From the NCBI RefSeq assembly GCF_014648815.1, contig NZ_BMRV01000003.1:1-64000 (forward strand): a stretch of DNA of 64,000 nucleotides, read 5' to 3'. A program made the position numbers and the translations under genes. Shown one piece after another: positions 35,107 through 44,807 of the stretch; the stretch's first letter is position 1, and the number at the start of each line of letters is the position of its first letter. The notes under the pieces were generated by a model, which saw only the letters and a list, made by a program, of their open reading frames with translations, ran no database searches and was not told the DNA's origin. Source of the stretch: Streptomyces flaveolus. Its GTDB lineage: Bacteria > Actinomycetota > Actinomycetes > Streptomycetales > Streptomycetaceae.

Positions 35107-35143
35107 TTTGTTCTGTCCCCCGTTGTTTTGTTCTGTCCCCCGT
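35107..35143. repeat. Direct repeat in the SDR-ADH spacer
   Basis: TTTGTTCTGTCCCCCGT occurs twice, 20 bp apart start to start, just upstream of the ADH ribosome site. The two-helical-turn spacing suits a regulator binding one face of the DNA, or it is a small duplication. A promoter for ADH alone could lie here. Confidence 0.75.
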
Positions 35144-35167
35144 GCTGACCCTGTGCGCGACGCGGGA

Positions 35168-35947
35168 TCAGACGGCGGTGTAGGCGCCGTCCACCAGGTG
35201 GTAGCTGCCGGCGACGAAGGACGCCCGGTCCGAGAGCAGGAAGGCGATCAGCTCGGCGACCTCCTCGGAGCGCCCGAGGCGGCCGGCCGGGTGCAGGGCG
35301 ACCAGGCCGTTGTAGGCGGCCTCGTCCATGGACTTCAGCAGCGGGGTGTCGATGAAGCCGGGGCCGACCGCGTTGACGCGGATGCCCTGGGCGGCGTACT
35401 CCGCGGCGGCGGCCTTGGTCAGCCCGACCACACCGTGCTTGGCGGCGACGTAGGCGGGGGAGCCGGCGAAGGCGACGGAGCCGAGGATGGAGGCGACGTT
35501 GACGATGGCGCCGCCCTTGCCGGCGGCCTGCATGGCGGGCAGTTCGTAGCGCATCGAGTAGAAGACGCCGTCGAGGTTGGTGCGCACGACGCGCTGGTAG
35601 GCCTCGATGTCGTACTCGCCGGTCGGGGCGCTCGGGCCGCCGATGCCGGCGTTGTTCACGGCGAGGTCCAGGCCGCCGAAGGTGTCGACGGCGAAGCGGA
35701 CGGCGGCTTCCACGGACTCCGGGCGGGTCACGTCCAGCTCGACGGCGGCGGCGCGGATGCCCTCCGCCGTCAGGTCGGCGGCGGCCTTCGCGGCGCCCTC
35801 GGCGTTGTAGTCGGCGATGACGACGTTCGCCCCGCCGGCGCCCAGGCGGCGGGCGGTGGCCAGGCCGATGCCGGACGCGGCGCCGGTGACGAGGGCGGTG
35901 CGGCCGGTGAACTCGGGGGCGGCGGGGGTGGTGCCGGTGGTGCTCAT
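35168..35947 (-). CDS. Short-chain dehydrogenase/reductase (classical)
   Basis: A 259-residue NAD(P)-dependent SDR. Cofactor motif TGAASGIGLATARRLG (about residues 21-36), NNAGIGG (about 98-104), catalytic Ser in NVASILGS and Tyr/Lys in PAYVAAKHG (about 165-173). It resembles 3-oxoacyl-ACP-reductase-like or glucose-dehydrogenase-like SDRs without a clear substrate. It lies between the TetR regulator (11 bp upstream) and the ADH gene on the same strand, and is probably co-transcribed with the TetR gene. Confidence 0.92.
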   Translation of the reverse strand: MSTTGTTPAAPEFTGRTALVTGAASGIGLATARRLGAGGANVVIADYNAEGAAKAAADLTAEGIRAAAVELDVTRPESVEAAVRFAVDTFGGLDLAVNNAGIGGPSAPTGEYDIEAYQRVVRTNLDGVFYSMRYELPAMQAAGKGGAIVNVASILGSVAFAGSPAYVAAKHGVVGLTKAAAAEYAAQGIRVNAVGPGFIDTPLLKSMDEAAYNGLVALHPAGRLGRSEEVAELIAFLLSDRASFVAGSYHLVDGAYTAV

Positions 35948-35958
35948 GATGCCTGCTC

Positions 35959-36624
35959 TCACTCTTCGGTGGTGCTGTCGGGGACCGCGGCCGCGGCCTC
36001 CGAGGTCAGGGCGTCGTAGGCCCGCTCCACGAGGGCGGCGAGGTCTGCGGCTCCCGGGTCCTCCTCGGCACCGCGCGCCCACAGGCGCAGGGCGGCGACG
36101 AGGACTCCGGCGGCGGCGTCGACGATCGCGGCCGGGCGCACGTCCCGGGCGTCGTCGGTGCCGAGCCGGTCGGCGACGATCCGGATCGACTCCTCCTGGG
36201 CGTCGACGCGGATGCGCTGGTAGGCGGCGAACAGATCGGGCTCGCTGTCCACCAGGGACAGCAGCCGGCGCATCCGGGGACGCACGTGCCAGGCCGGGTC
36301 CTCCCGGTCGGCCAGCCAGTCGCGCACCGCCCTGCGATAGGCGAGCAGGGGCGGCTCGTCGGCCGGACGGAGGCGCAGCAGTGCGTTGATGCGGTCACCG
36401 TCGCGGCGGACGAAGTCGAGTGCGGCGTCCTCCTTGCCGGCGAAGTGCCGGCTGAACGTGCGGCGGGTGACGTCCGCCCGCTCGGCGATGGCCTCCACCG
36501 TGGTCCCCGCCGGCCCCTGTTCCAGGATCAGGTCGCAGGCGGCGGTGGCCAGTGCGTAGCGGGTCTGCCGCGCCTTGCGCTGCCGCCGGTCCTCGGGGGC
36601 GGTGGGGGGCTTCGCTGCCGTCAT
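35959..36624 (-). CDS. TetR-family repressor of the SDR/ADH group
   Basis: A 221-residue TetR regulator with HTH TRYALATAACDLILEQGPAG / TTVEAIAERADVTRRTFSRH (residues about 20-59). The ATG giving MTAAKPPTAP was chosen; an open frame extends upstream but would run across the operator. It is the first gene of a likely operon with the SDR and ADH and has a perfect inverted repeat 23 bp before its start codon, so autoregulation of the whole operon is likely. The ligand is unknown. Confidence 0.88.
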   Translation of the reverse strand: MTAAKPPTAPEDRRQRKARQTRYALATAACDLILEQGPAGTTVEAIAERADVTRRTFSRHFAGKEDAALDFVRRDGDRINALLRLRPADEPPLLAYRRAVRDWLADREDPAWHVRPRMRRLLSLVDSEPDLFAAYQRIRVDAQEESIRIVADRLGTDDARDVRPAAIVDAAAGVLVAALRLWARGAEEDPGAADLAALVERAYDALTSEAAAAVPDSTTEE

Positions 36625-36646
36625 GTCTCCGAGCGTACACCTGGAA

Positions 36647-36680
36647 ATGTCCCAATGGGACATGTGACCCGGTGGGACAT
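36647..36680. promoter_or_regulatory. Operator upstream of TetR-SDR-ADH
   Basis: ATGTCCC-AAT-GGGACAT is a perfect 7+3+7 palindrome (36647-36663). It is directly followed by an imperfect copy, ATGTGACCC-GGT-GGGACAT (36662-36680), sharing the central bases. Two overlapping sites in front of a TetR gene fit cooperative autorepression. Also upstream of the divergent 78-aa gene. Confidence 0.72.
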
Positions 36681-36782
36681 CACTGTGCCCGTGGTGCCGG
36701 CCCCGGCGACGTCGTGTGCCCCGGCGCGGCCCGGGTACCCGGCCCCGGACCCCGGAACGAACCCCTCGAAGAGGAGGCCCGC

Positions 36783-37019
36783 ATGACCAGCGGTACGGAG
36801 ACCGGCGGCGTGACCGGCACGCAGGACAAGGACTACAACCTCATCTGGTACGTCGAGTCGTGCCTGAACAACGCGCTGCGCCTGGAGACGTACATCCAGG
36901 ACGCCGAGCGCAACAAGGACACCGAGGTCGCGGAGCTGTTCCGCAAGGCGCAGGCGGACAGCCGCAAGGGAGCCGAACTGGGCAAGGCGCTGCTGCGCGC
37001 CCGCCTGAACGGCGGCTGA
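36783..37019 (+). CDS. Small conserved-looking protein, 78 aa
   Basis: Function unknown. After a disordered Gly/Thr-rich start (about 15 residues) the sequence is a charged helical pair, DYNLIWYVESCLNNALRLET (residues about 17-36) and AELFRKAQADSRKGAELGKA (about 50-69), with one Cys. GAGGAGG precedes the ATG. It lies between a TetR repressor and catalase, 274 bp upstream of the latter and on the same strand. Composition and codon use are normal for the genome, so a real gene is likely. A role in oxidative stress is suggested only by its neighbour. Confidence 0.72.
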   Translation: MTSGTETGGVTGTQDKDYNLIWYVESCLNNALRLETYIQDAERNKDTEVAELFRKAQADSRKGAELGKALLRARLNGG

Positions 37020-37195
37020 CGACGGACCCGCCACCTCCCGGGCCCGGACACCACCACGACACGGTGACCGGGCCTTCGGCATGCCGCGGCCCACCCGGCA
37101 CCCGCGCGCCGCGGACCCGGGCCTCGCCCTGTCGCACCGGCCCGCACGACACCGTCACCGAAGCTGCGCAAACTGGGGTGTGACGGACACCCCGC

Positions 37196-37211
37196 GCCCG
37201 GGTACCCGGGC
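37196..37211. promoter_or_regulatory. 16-bp perfect palindrome upstream of catalase
   Basis: GCCCGGGTACCCGGGC, perfectly self-complementary, about 82 bp before the catalase start codon. It may be an operator or a hairpin in the leader. It does not resemble the A+T-rich Fur/CatR boxes known for Streptomyces catalase genes. Confidence 0.4.
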
Positions 37212-37292
37212 CGCCCATGTGCGCGGCCGACGGCCGCCTCGCAGCTCAGGGCCGCGTCCCACGGCGGCCACGAGTCGAAGGAGCCCACGATA

Positions 37293-38951
37293 ATGACGGA
37301 CGTATCGAGCCAGGGACCCGGCCCGGGCGACGACCGGAAGGTGCTCACCAACCGACAGGGACACCCCGTCCACGACAACCAGAACCAGCGCACGGTCGGT
37401 GCCCGCGGCCCCGCCACGCTGGAGAACTACCAGTTCCTGGAGAAGATCAGCCACTTCGACCGGGAGCGCATCCCCGAGCGCGTGGTGCACGCCCGCGGCG
37501 TGACCGCGTACGGGTACTTCGAGGCCTACGGCGCCTGGGGCGACGAGCCCATCGACCGCTTCACCCGGGCCAAGCTGTTCCAGGAGCGGGGCAAGCGCAC
37601 CGACGTGGCCGTCCGGTTCTCCACCGTCATCGGCGGCCGCGACTCCGCGGAGACGGCCCGCGACCCGCGCGGCTTCGCGGTGAAGTTCTACACCGAGGAC
37701 GGCAACTGGGACCTCGTCGGCAACAACCTGGGCGTCTTCTTCATCCGGGACGCGATCAAGTTCCCGGACGTCATCCACGCCCTCAAGCCGGACCCCGTGA
37801 CGTTCGAACAGCAGCCGCGGCGCATCTTCGACTTCATGTCGCAGACACCCGAGTCGATGCACATGCTGGTCAACCTGTTCAGCCCGCGCGGCATCCCGTC
37901 GGACTACCGCCACATGCAGGGCTTCGGCGTCAACACCTACAAGTGGGTCAACGCCGAGGGCCACACCGTCCTGGTCAAGTACCACTGGATCCCCAAGGCG
38001 GGCGTCCGCAGCATGACCGAGGAGGACGCGGCCAACGTCCAGGCGCAGTCCCTCGGCCACGCCACCAAGGACCTCTACGACGCGGTCACGCGCGGGGACT
38101 ACCCCGAGTGGGAGCTCCAGGTCCAGATGATGGACGACAACGACCACCCGGAGCTCGACTTCGACCCGCTGGACGACACCAAGGTCTGGCCCGAGCAGGA
38201 ATTCCCGCCCAAGCCCGTCGGCCGGATGGTGCTCGACCGGATGCCGGAGAACTACTTCGCCGAGAACGAGCAGATCTCCTTCGGCACGGGTGTCCTCGTC
38301 GACGGCCTGGACTTCTCCGACGACAAGATGCTCGTCGGCCGCACCTTCTCGTACAGCGACACCCAGCGCTACCGGGTCGGCCCCAACTACCTCCAGCTGC
38401 CCGTCAACCAGGCCAAGAACGCACAGGTGCGCACCAACCAGCGCGACGGCCAGATGACGTACCACGTGGACGGCGGCGGTGAGAACCCGATCGTCAACTA
38501 CGAGCCGTCGATCACCGGCGGCCTGCGCGAGGCCCAGTACCCCACCCACGACGATCAGGGGCCGGAGATCCGCGGCCGGCTCACCCGCAAGCGCATCCCG
38601 CGCACCAACGACTACCTCCAGGCCGGGCAGCGCTATCTGCTCATGGAGCAGTGGGAGCGCGACGATCTGGTGGCGAACTTCATCGACCTGCTCTCCCAGT
38701 GCGACCGGCCGGTCCAGGAGCGCATGGTGTGGCACTTCCTGCTGGTCGAGAACGACCTCGGCCTGCGGGTCGGCGAGGGCATCGGCATCAGCCCGCAGGA
38801 CGTCAGGCACCTGGAGCCGCTGGCGAGTCAGGACCTCACCGACGAGGACCGCGAGCGCCTGGCCAACCTCGGCAAGAACCCGCCGCGGGACGTGGAGGGC
38901 CTGACGATGACCCACTGCGTCCCAGACGAACGGCACGTCGTGACCCGCTGA
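37293..38951 (+). CDS. Monofunctional haem catalase
   Basis: A 552-residue catalase that dismutates H2O2 in the cytoplasm. Distal haem side: [18 protein letters not shown] with the catalytic His at about 66; Asn in [17 protein letters not shown] (about 140); phe/ser pattern [20 protein letters not shown] (about 108-127). The proximal tyrosine ligand is in [12 protein letters not shown] (about 352). It is somewhat longer than usual small-subunit catalases because of a C-terminal tail of some 50 residues. No Fur-type CatR regulator is adjacent, unlike the classic Streptomyces catA locus, so control may be by another system. Confidence 0.95.
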   Translation: MTDVSSQGPGPGDDRKVLTNRQGHPVHDNQNQRTVGARGPATLENYQFLEKISHFDRERIPERVVHARGVTAYGYFEAYGAWGDEPIDRFTRAKLFQERGKRTDVAVRFSTVIGGRDSAETARDPRGFAVKFYTEDGNWDLVGNNLGVFFIRDAIKFPDVIHALKPDPVTFEQQPRRIFDFMSQTPESMHMLVNLFSPRGIPSDYRHMQGFGVNTYKWVNAEGHTVLVKYHWIPKAGVRSMTEEDAANVQAQSLGHATKDLYDAVTRGDYPEWELQVQMMDDNDHPELDFDPLDDTKVWPEQEFPPKPVGRMVLDRMPENYFAENEQISFGTGVLVDGLDFSDDKMLVGRTFSYSDTQRYRVGPNYLQLPVNQAKNAQVRTNQRDGQMTYHVDGGGENPIVNYEPSITGGLREAQYPTHDDQGPEIRGRLTRKRIPRTNDYLQAGQRYLLMEQWERDDLVANFIDLLSQCDRPVQERMVWHFLLVENDLGLRVGEGIGISPQDVRHLEPLASQDLTDEDRERLANLGKNPPRDVEGLTMTHCVPDERHVVTR

Positions 38952-38984
38952 CGACGACCGTCACCGCACGGGCCGCCCTGCCGC

Positions 38985-39848
<864 letters not shown>

Positions 39849-39940
39849 GGCGGTCAGACTACGGCCGGGACACCGCCGACCCGGTGAAAAACGCTCACGG
39901 CGCCGAGGGAACACCCCGGGGGCGGGGGAGCAGTGGGACT

Positions 39941-40264
39941 ATGACCAGTTCAGCGTTCCACCGCACCATCGTCCTGCCGGCCCCCGTGTGCGAACAGGCC
40001 GCACAGCATCTCGAGCACGCGGTCCAGAAGGCCATCGACGGCGCCGCGACCCCCTGGCGCGCGTTCCGCGGTGCCGACGGCGACGACTTCGCGTTCTCCG
40101 TCCCGGTGGTCGAGCAGGCCGCCGGCTGTCTGCTGGTGCTGGCCGCCGAGAGCGCCCAGAGCCTGCGCCCCTCCGCTCTGCGCGCCCTGATCACCGTGGC
40201 CCTGCACCTGCGGGACGCCGCCGAGGCCGTACGGCGTCCCACCCTCACCGGCGGGGCGTGGTGA
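39941..40264 (+). CDS. Hypothetical protein, 107 aa
   Basis: Not recognised. A short alpha-rich protein: HRTIVLPAPVCEQAAQHLEH near the start, then VPVVEQAAGCLLVLAAESAQ and LRALITVALHLRDAAEAVRR. Moderately hydrophobic but no true membrane helix or signal peptide. GGGGGAGCAG upstream is a passable ribosome site. Gene-like codon use, and divergent from the kinase-like gene. It may be a small regulatory or antitoxin-like protein, but there is nothing specific to show it. Confidence 0.6.
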   Translation: MTSSAFHRTIVLPAPVCEQAAQHLEHAVQKAIDGAATPWRAFRGADGDDFAFSVPVVEQAAGCLLVLAAESAQSLRPSALRALITVALHLRDAAEAVRRPTLTGGAW

Positions 40265-40301
40265 ACGCGGGGTGATCCGGCGAACGCGGGCGTGATCCGC
40301 C
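40263..40301. repeat. Imperfect 19/20-bp tandem repeat
   Basis: GAACGCGGGGTGATCCGGC is followed at once by GAACGCGGGCGTGATCCGCC. It lies between the stop codons of two convergent genes. Confidence 0.6.
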
Positions 40302-40320
40302 GGGTGCGGGTGCGGGTGCC

Positions 40321-40352
40321 GGTTGCGGGGTCTCGGGCGGTGTCACGGTCCG
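40321..40352. repeat. Dispersed repeat, copy A
   Basis: About 32 bp ending in GCGGTGTCACGGTCCG, matching with few differences the stretch at 47405-47437 where a molybdoenzyme gene is broken. Here it covers the 3' end and stop codon of the ArsB/NhaD-type permease gene. The core GTGTCACGGTCCG also occurs at 15680, at the start of the DoxX-like gene, where it may be chance. Confidence 0.6.
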
Positions 40353-41680
40353 ACGAGGCGCAGCATGCCCCACAGTGCCACGGTCGAGACGGCCAGCGTG
40401 GCCGGGACGGTGAGCAGGCCGAGCCGGGTGAACCGGCCGAGGTCCGCCTCGACTCCGTGCCGGTGCAGGACACGCCGCCACAGCAGGGTGGCGAGCGAGC
40501 CGACGTAGGTCAGGTTCGGGCCCAGGTTCACGCCGATCAGCACGGCGAGGACGGGGCCCGGTCCGGCGGGCGCGGTCAGGGGGAGCAGCGCCAGGACGGC
40601 CGGCAGGTTGTTGATGAGGTTGGCCAGCACCGCGGCCACCGTCGCCACCCCCAGCAGCGCCGTCAGCGAATGACCCTCGGGCAGCAGGTGCCCCAGCCCC
40701 GTGGCCAGGCCGCCCGCCACCACACCCTGCACCACGACGCCCAGGGCCAGCACGAACAGACAGAACCACGGGGCGGCGGCGCCGACCAGCTCCCGGGGTG
40801 TGACATGCCGCCGGGACAGCGCCCGCACACCGAGCACCAGGACCCCGGCCAGCGCCGCCCAGGCGGGCTCCAGCCCGGTCGGCGAGGACACGGCGAAACC
40901 GGCCAGGGTGAGGGCCAGGACGACGACGGTGAACCGGGGGACAGCGGGCTCCGGGGCCGCAACGGGCGGCCCGTCGCCGGGACCGGAGGCGGTTCCCGGC
41001 TTGGCGGCGGACGCGGGGACGGGTGCGGGGAGGGTCGCGGGCACGGACAGGTCGGCCCGGAAGAAGCGCCGGAACACCACGTACTCGACGGCGATCGCGG
41101 CCAGCCAGGGCAGTGACATCAGCGCGGCGAACCGGGTGAAGCTCAGCCCACTGGCCGTGAACGCCAGCAGGTTGGTCAGGTTCGAGACCGGCAGCAGCAG
41201 GGACGCCGAGTTCGCCAGGTGCGCCGTGGCGTACACGTGCGGGCGTGCCCGGGCGCCCGACCGGGCCGCGGTGGCGAGGACCACCGGGGTGAGCAGCACG
41301 ACGGTGGCGTCCAGACTGAGTACGGCCGTGACCGCGGCCGCCACCGCGAACACCCCCGTCAGCAGCCGTCGCGGACTGTCGCCGCACCGGCGGGCCACCG
41401 CGGCGCCGACGGCCTCGAACAGGCCCTCCTTCGCGCACAGGTACGCCAGCATCAGGACCAGGGCCAGGAAGCCGACGACCGGCAGCAGCGTGCGCGTCTG
41501 GTCCCAGGCCTCGTGCGGCGTGACGAGGCCGAGCGCCACGGCCAGCGCGGCGGCGGGTACGGCGGCAGCGGCCTCCGGCAGTCCCCGGGGGCGCAGCACG
41601 GCGAAGGCCAGGACGGCGAGCAGCAGGACGACCGAGAAGGCCTCGGGGACGAGGGCGGTACTCAGGGGGTTCTCCTCCAC
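40343..41680 (-). CDS. ArsB/NhaD-type (SLC13-like) membrane permease
   Basis: A 445-residue integral membrane protein with about 11 hydrophobic segments, related to the ion-transporter superfamily of arsenite/Na+/dicarboxylate carriers. Signature areas include HLANSASLLLPVSNLTNLLA (residues about 152-171) and VLANLINNLPAVLALLPLTA (about 343-362), the two helical-hairpin motifs of the family. A long hydrophilic Pro/Ala loop (about 210-240) joins the halves. No arsenic gene is adjacent, so the substrate is open. Start uncertain: GTG was taken, but a CTG five codons later has a much better ribosome site (GGAGGAG, 6 nt before it). Confidence 0.85.
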   Translation of the reverse strand: MEENPLSTALVPEAFSVVLLLAVLAFAVLRPRGLPEAAAAVPAAALAVALGLVTPHEAWDQTRTLLPVVGFLALVLMLAYLCAKEGLFEAVGAAVARRCGDSPRRLLTGVFAVAAAVTAVLSLDATVVLLTPVVLATAARSGARARPHVYATAHLANSASLLLPVSNLTNLLAFTASGLSFTRFAALMSLPWLAAIAVEYVVFRRFFRADLSVPATLPAPVPASAAKPGTASGPGDGPPVAAPEPAVPRFTVVVLALTLAGFAVSSPTGLEPAWAALAGVLVLGVRALSRRHVTPRELVGAAAPWFCLFVLALGVVVQGVVAGGLATGLGHLLPEGHSLTALLGVATVAAVLANLINNLPAVLALLPLTAPAGPGPVLAVLIGVNLGPNLTYVGSLATLLWRRVLHRHGVEADLGRFTRLGLLTVPATLAVSTVALWGMLRLVGP

Positions 41681-41931
41681 ACCAGCGACCGGGCGGGCAC
41701 CCGGTGATCGGCAGGGTCCAAGGATGACACCGCTCGGTAAGGACGGGTCACGTCCGGCAGGGCGGTGGCGGGCCGGATGTGTCCGAGGCCACGCCGTGGA
41801 GGACGCCCGGGCCATGTCCCGCGCGGTGCGTCGCGGGCTACGGTTTTCGCGGGCTTCCCGTCCCAGGGCCCCGGGTCCTCGCGACGACCGGGGCCCCTGT
41901 CCCCACGACGAGCAGTTCGGACGGTCCGGCA

Positions 41932-42459
41932 GTGCAAGCAGATCTCTCCCCCGTGATCGCGGCGACCACCCAGTGGCTCACGTGCGCCTATCCGGCGTCC
42001 GGCGGCGCGCTGGCCTCCGCCCTGTGCGAGGCGCAGGCGCGGCAGGCCGTGACGGTCGCGGCTCGGCTGCGCTACCCCACGCCGATGGACGCCGCGCTGA
42101 TGTCCATGTCGGGCCCGGGCGGGTCCGCCCGCCTCGACTGGATCACCGGGGTGGACGGCACGCCGGCCGCCGACATGGACGCGTACGCCTGGCGGACCTG
42201 GGTGGACGAGGTCGTGACGAGCTGGGCGGCCTGTCTGCTGACCGACCCGGAGCTGGCCGCCCTGGCCGTGTCGGCGCTCGCCGAGGCCGGTCCGGCCGCC
42301 GGGACGGCGGCCGAGTTCCGCCGCCTGCTCGCGCCCGACGAGAGCGACCGGCGGGCGGCGGCACTGCTGCGCCACCCCGACCTGCTCGCGTCCGTGGCGG
42401 AACTGCACCTGGACGAACTCATCGACCGGCTCGGCCTGGGCCAGGCACGGGTCGCCTGA
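41932..42459 (+). CDS. Hypothetical protein, about 175 aa
   Basis: Not recognised. Soluble, acidic, mostly helical. Visible stretches: LSPVIAATTQWLTCAYPASG near the start, RLDWITGVDGTPAADMDAYA (about 65-84) and ELHLDELIDRLGLGQARVA at the end. The GTG start is a guess, since no good ribosome site is present and the frame is open for another 50 codons upstream with poor coding quality. It is followed immediately by a 44-bp tandem repeat. Codon use is normal for the genome. Confidence 0.6.
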   Translation: MQADLSPVIAATTQWLTCAYPASGGALASALCEAQARQAVTVAARLRYPTPMDAALMSMSGPGGSARLDWITGVDGTPAADMDAYAWRTWVDEVVTSWAACLLTDPELAALAVSALAEAGPAAGTAAEFRRLLAPDESDRRAAALLRHPDLLASVAELHLDELIDRLGLGQARVA

Positions 42460-43001
42460 CCGGCGGTGGGGCGGGGTGCGTGCGGCGGCCTGTGCGGGTG
42501 CCTCCGGTGGTGGGGCGGGGTGCCTGCGGCGGCCTGTGCGGGTGCCTCCGGTGGTGGGGCTGGGTGCCTGCGGCGGCCTGTGCGGGTTCGGTGGGGGTGC
42601 GGGTAGCGCGGTGCGTGGTCTTGTGGGTCGGGGCCGCGCCGGGGGGTGTCCGTCCTCGGAACGGCGCGGAATCGGTCGGCCACAGAAGTACTCGGCGCGG
42701 ACGCGCCAACCGCTGCGGGCGGACACCCCCCGACACGTCCCCTTCTCGCCGTACGCGGCTGACCGCCGTCGCCACTTCGCGCTCCGCTCAGCTGCGGGCC
42801 GCTGTCCGGCTCACTGCGGACCGCCGCGCTACGCCGCCGCGGACCGCTGCCCATGCCCCGAGCGTGGGGGAGGCACCCCGCTAACGCCGGGCCACGCGAC
42901 CCACCCCGCCCCGCCTCAGCGCCGGGCACCCCGCAACACCGGGCCACGCGACCCGCACCAGCGCCGGGTGCCGAAACAACGTCGGCCTCCGCCCCGCAGG
43001 G
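42460..43001. other. 540-bp repeat-rich spacer without genes
   Basis: Between two convergent genes. After the 44-bp repeat come further reiterated pieces: GCCGGGCCACGCGACCC and variants near 42889, 42939 and an inverted motif CCCCGAGCGTGGGGGAGGC near 42856 that resembles a palindromic element scattered in Streptomyces spacers (from general knowledge, not checked). No credible coding frame on either strand. Confidence 0.55.
42463..42587. repeat. 44-bp tandem repeat
   Basis: Two full copies (42477-42520 and 42521-42564), nearly identical, plus partial copies before and after. Units start TGCSTGCGGCGGCCTGTGCG and end in a GGTGGGGC tract. The period is not a multiple of three and no frame is kept, so it is non-coding. 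It begins just after the preceding stop codon. Confidence 0.85.
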
Positions 43002-44366
43002 TCACGCCGCCGTCCCCAGCGCCGCCCGCGTCGGCGTCTCCGGCGTCGCCGAGGTGGCTGCCCCTACCAGCACCGCCCCCGCGGGCCTGCGGGCACGCAG
43101 TACATACCCCGCCCCGATCGTGGCCGCGATGATCAGGCCGCCCGCCACCAGTGCGCCACGCGCCCCCGCCAGTTCCATCAGCAGGCCCAGCACCGGCGGC
43201 CCGCCGAGGCTCCACACCGTGCCGACGCTGCCCCACACCCCGAGCACCCGGCCCCGCAGGTGCGCGGGCGGGTCGGTCTGCAGGACCGCCGTGCCCGCGG
43301 TGTCGGAGACGGACTCCACCACTGCCATCGGCAGCACCATCACCAGCAGGACGGCCAGTGACGGCGACAGCCCGGCCACCACCTGCAGCAGACCGCCCGC
43401 CGCCGCCAGCGCGCCCACGACCCGCACCGAGGGCCGGCGCAGCCGGGCGCCCAGGACCGCGCCGATGATGCCGCCGACCGCCAGGACGGTGGAGACCGTG
43501 CCGAACGAGCCCGCACCGCCCGCGAGCGGCCCGGTGACGAGCACAGCCAGCGTGAGCTGGTAGTTGCGCCCGAAGACGGCGCTGACACCGGTCACGCCGG
43601 CCAGCGCGAGCAGCCGGGGGCGGCGTACGAAGAAGGCCAGGCCCTCCCGCACGCTCATGCCGCGGTCCGCGTCACGCCGTTTCCGCGCGGTGCGCACCGC
43701 CGTCCCGGCCGCCCGGACGGCCCCGCGGGCGGGGCGGAGGAAGGGGATGACCGACGCCACGAACAGGAACGACAGCCCGTTCGCGGCGTAGGCGGCGGCC
43801 GTACCGAGGAAGCCGACCGTCACACCGGCGAGTGCGGCGCCCGTGAGGCGGCCCGCCTGGTGGACCAGCGCGCCCACCCCGATGGCGGACGGAACGTCCT
43901 CGGGCGGGACCAGGTCGTTGCCCAGCAGGGAGCACGCCGGGCCGTCGACCGTGGCGATGACGCCGGTGACGGCGGCCAGCACCATCAGGGAGGCGATGTC
44001 GAGGCGGTCCAGAGCAACCAGGAGGGCCGTCGCGAACGCCACCGCGCCGAGCAGCGCCTGACTGACCGCGGCGGTCAGTTTCCGCGGCCAGCGGTCGACC
44101 GCCGCGCCGCCGAAGACGCTGATCAGCAGCGCGGGCGCGGCCTGCACGGACATGGACAGGCCCGTCGCGGCGGCGGACCCGGTGATCTGCAGGACCAGCA
44201 GGTTCTGCACCGTGAGCTGCATCCACGTGCCGGCGTTCGACACGAAGTTCGCGACGGACCACCAGCGCATGCTGCGGTACCGCAGGGAACGCCACGGTGA
44301 GCGGGACGCCGACTCGGACGGAGCCCGCGCAGGGGCCGGCGGAGCGGGGGGTGAAGAGGAAGACAC
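43002..44366 (-). CDS. MFS exporter (EntS-like, MFS_3)
   Basis: A 454-residue major facilitator with 12 predicted helices. The first half carries the family pattern FVSNAGTWMQLTVQNLLVLQ (residues about 42-61) and motif A-like GGAAVDRWPRKLTA (about 86-99); the second half resumes after the long loop ARKRRDADRGMSVREGLAFF. This EntS-type group exports siderophores, macrolides and other small molecules. The GTG start giving MSSSSPPAPP was chosen; no clear ribosome site. Not next to a biosynthetic cluster, so the substrate is unknown. Confidence 0.87.
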   Translation of the reverse strand: MSSSSPPAPPAPARAPSESASRSPWRSLRYRSMRWWSVANFVSNAGTWMQLTVQNLLVLQITGSAAATGLSMSVQAAPALLISVFGGAAVDRWPRKLTAAVSQALLGAVAFATALLVALDRLDIASLMVLAAVTGVIATVDGPACSLLGNDLVPPEDVPSAIGVGALVHQAGRLTGAALAGVTVGFLGTAAAYAANGLSFLFVASVIPFLRPARGAVRAAGTAVRTARKRRDADRGMSVREGLAFFVRRPRLLALAGVTGVSAVFGRNYQLTLAVLVTGPLAGGAGSFGTVSTVLAVGGIIGAVLGARLRRPSVRVVGALAAAGGLLQVVAGLSPSLAVLLVMVLPMAVVESVSDTAGTAVLQTDPPAHLRGRVLGVWGSVGTVWSLGGPPVLGLLMELAGARGALVAGGLIIAATIGAGYVLRARRPAGAVLVGAATSATPETPTRAALGTAA

Positions 44367-44807
44367 AGTGCGCCACTCGAAGGCGAGTCGTAAGACCCGG
44401 AAGGGACAGGAACACGGGAGTGAGGACGCCGGCTGCACTGCGCGGCCACCCCGATGAGCCGGGACACGGCGCCGACCATCGTGGCAGAAGGGGCGGCCGA
44501 GTCGATGTCGGCCGACCGTGCGACGCCGGTCCTGCGAACGCCAACGGGCCGAGCACGCGGGCTACTTGGGCGCGTGAGTGTGGTTGATCACAGGGTCCGG
44601 GCTGTTCGGAGTGTCCGCCCCCGGCACTCGTGACCACCGCCACAGCGACCGCTCCCGGGCCCTGCGCCGCGCGTCCGTGATGCGTGTGACGACGGTGTAC
44701 CGGAGGGGCACGGCAGGCGTCAGAGCATGAAAGCGACTCGGTGGGGCACCCGGGGCAGGCTCGTCACGCGGTCCGCCGGCGCAGCGCGGAGGAAGGACGG
44801 TCTCCTC
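44367..44807. other. 440-bp divergent spacer
   Basis: Between the MFS exporter and the epimerase-like gene. Holds both promoters presumably; no clear boxes or convincing open frame found. An ATG at 44727 in frame with the next gene would add 27 residues, but these are Arg-rich and look like leader sequence. Confidence 0.5.

Noticed and set aside
35948..36082. Longer start for the SDR gene
   Set aside because: It would overlap the TetR coding region; the ATG at 35947 matches the family start.
42463..42587. CRISPR-like array
   Set aside because: Repeats are contiguous 44-bp tandem units without unique spacers and no cas genes are present.
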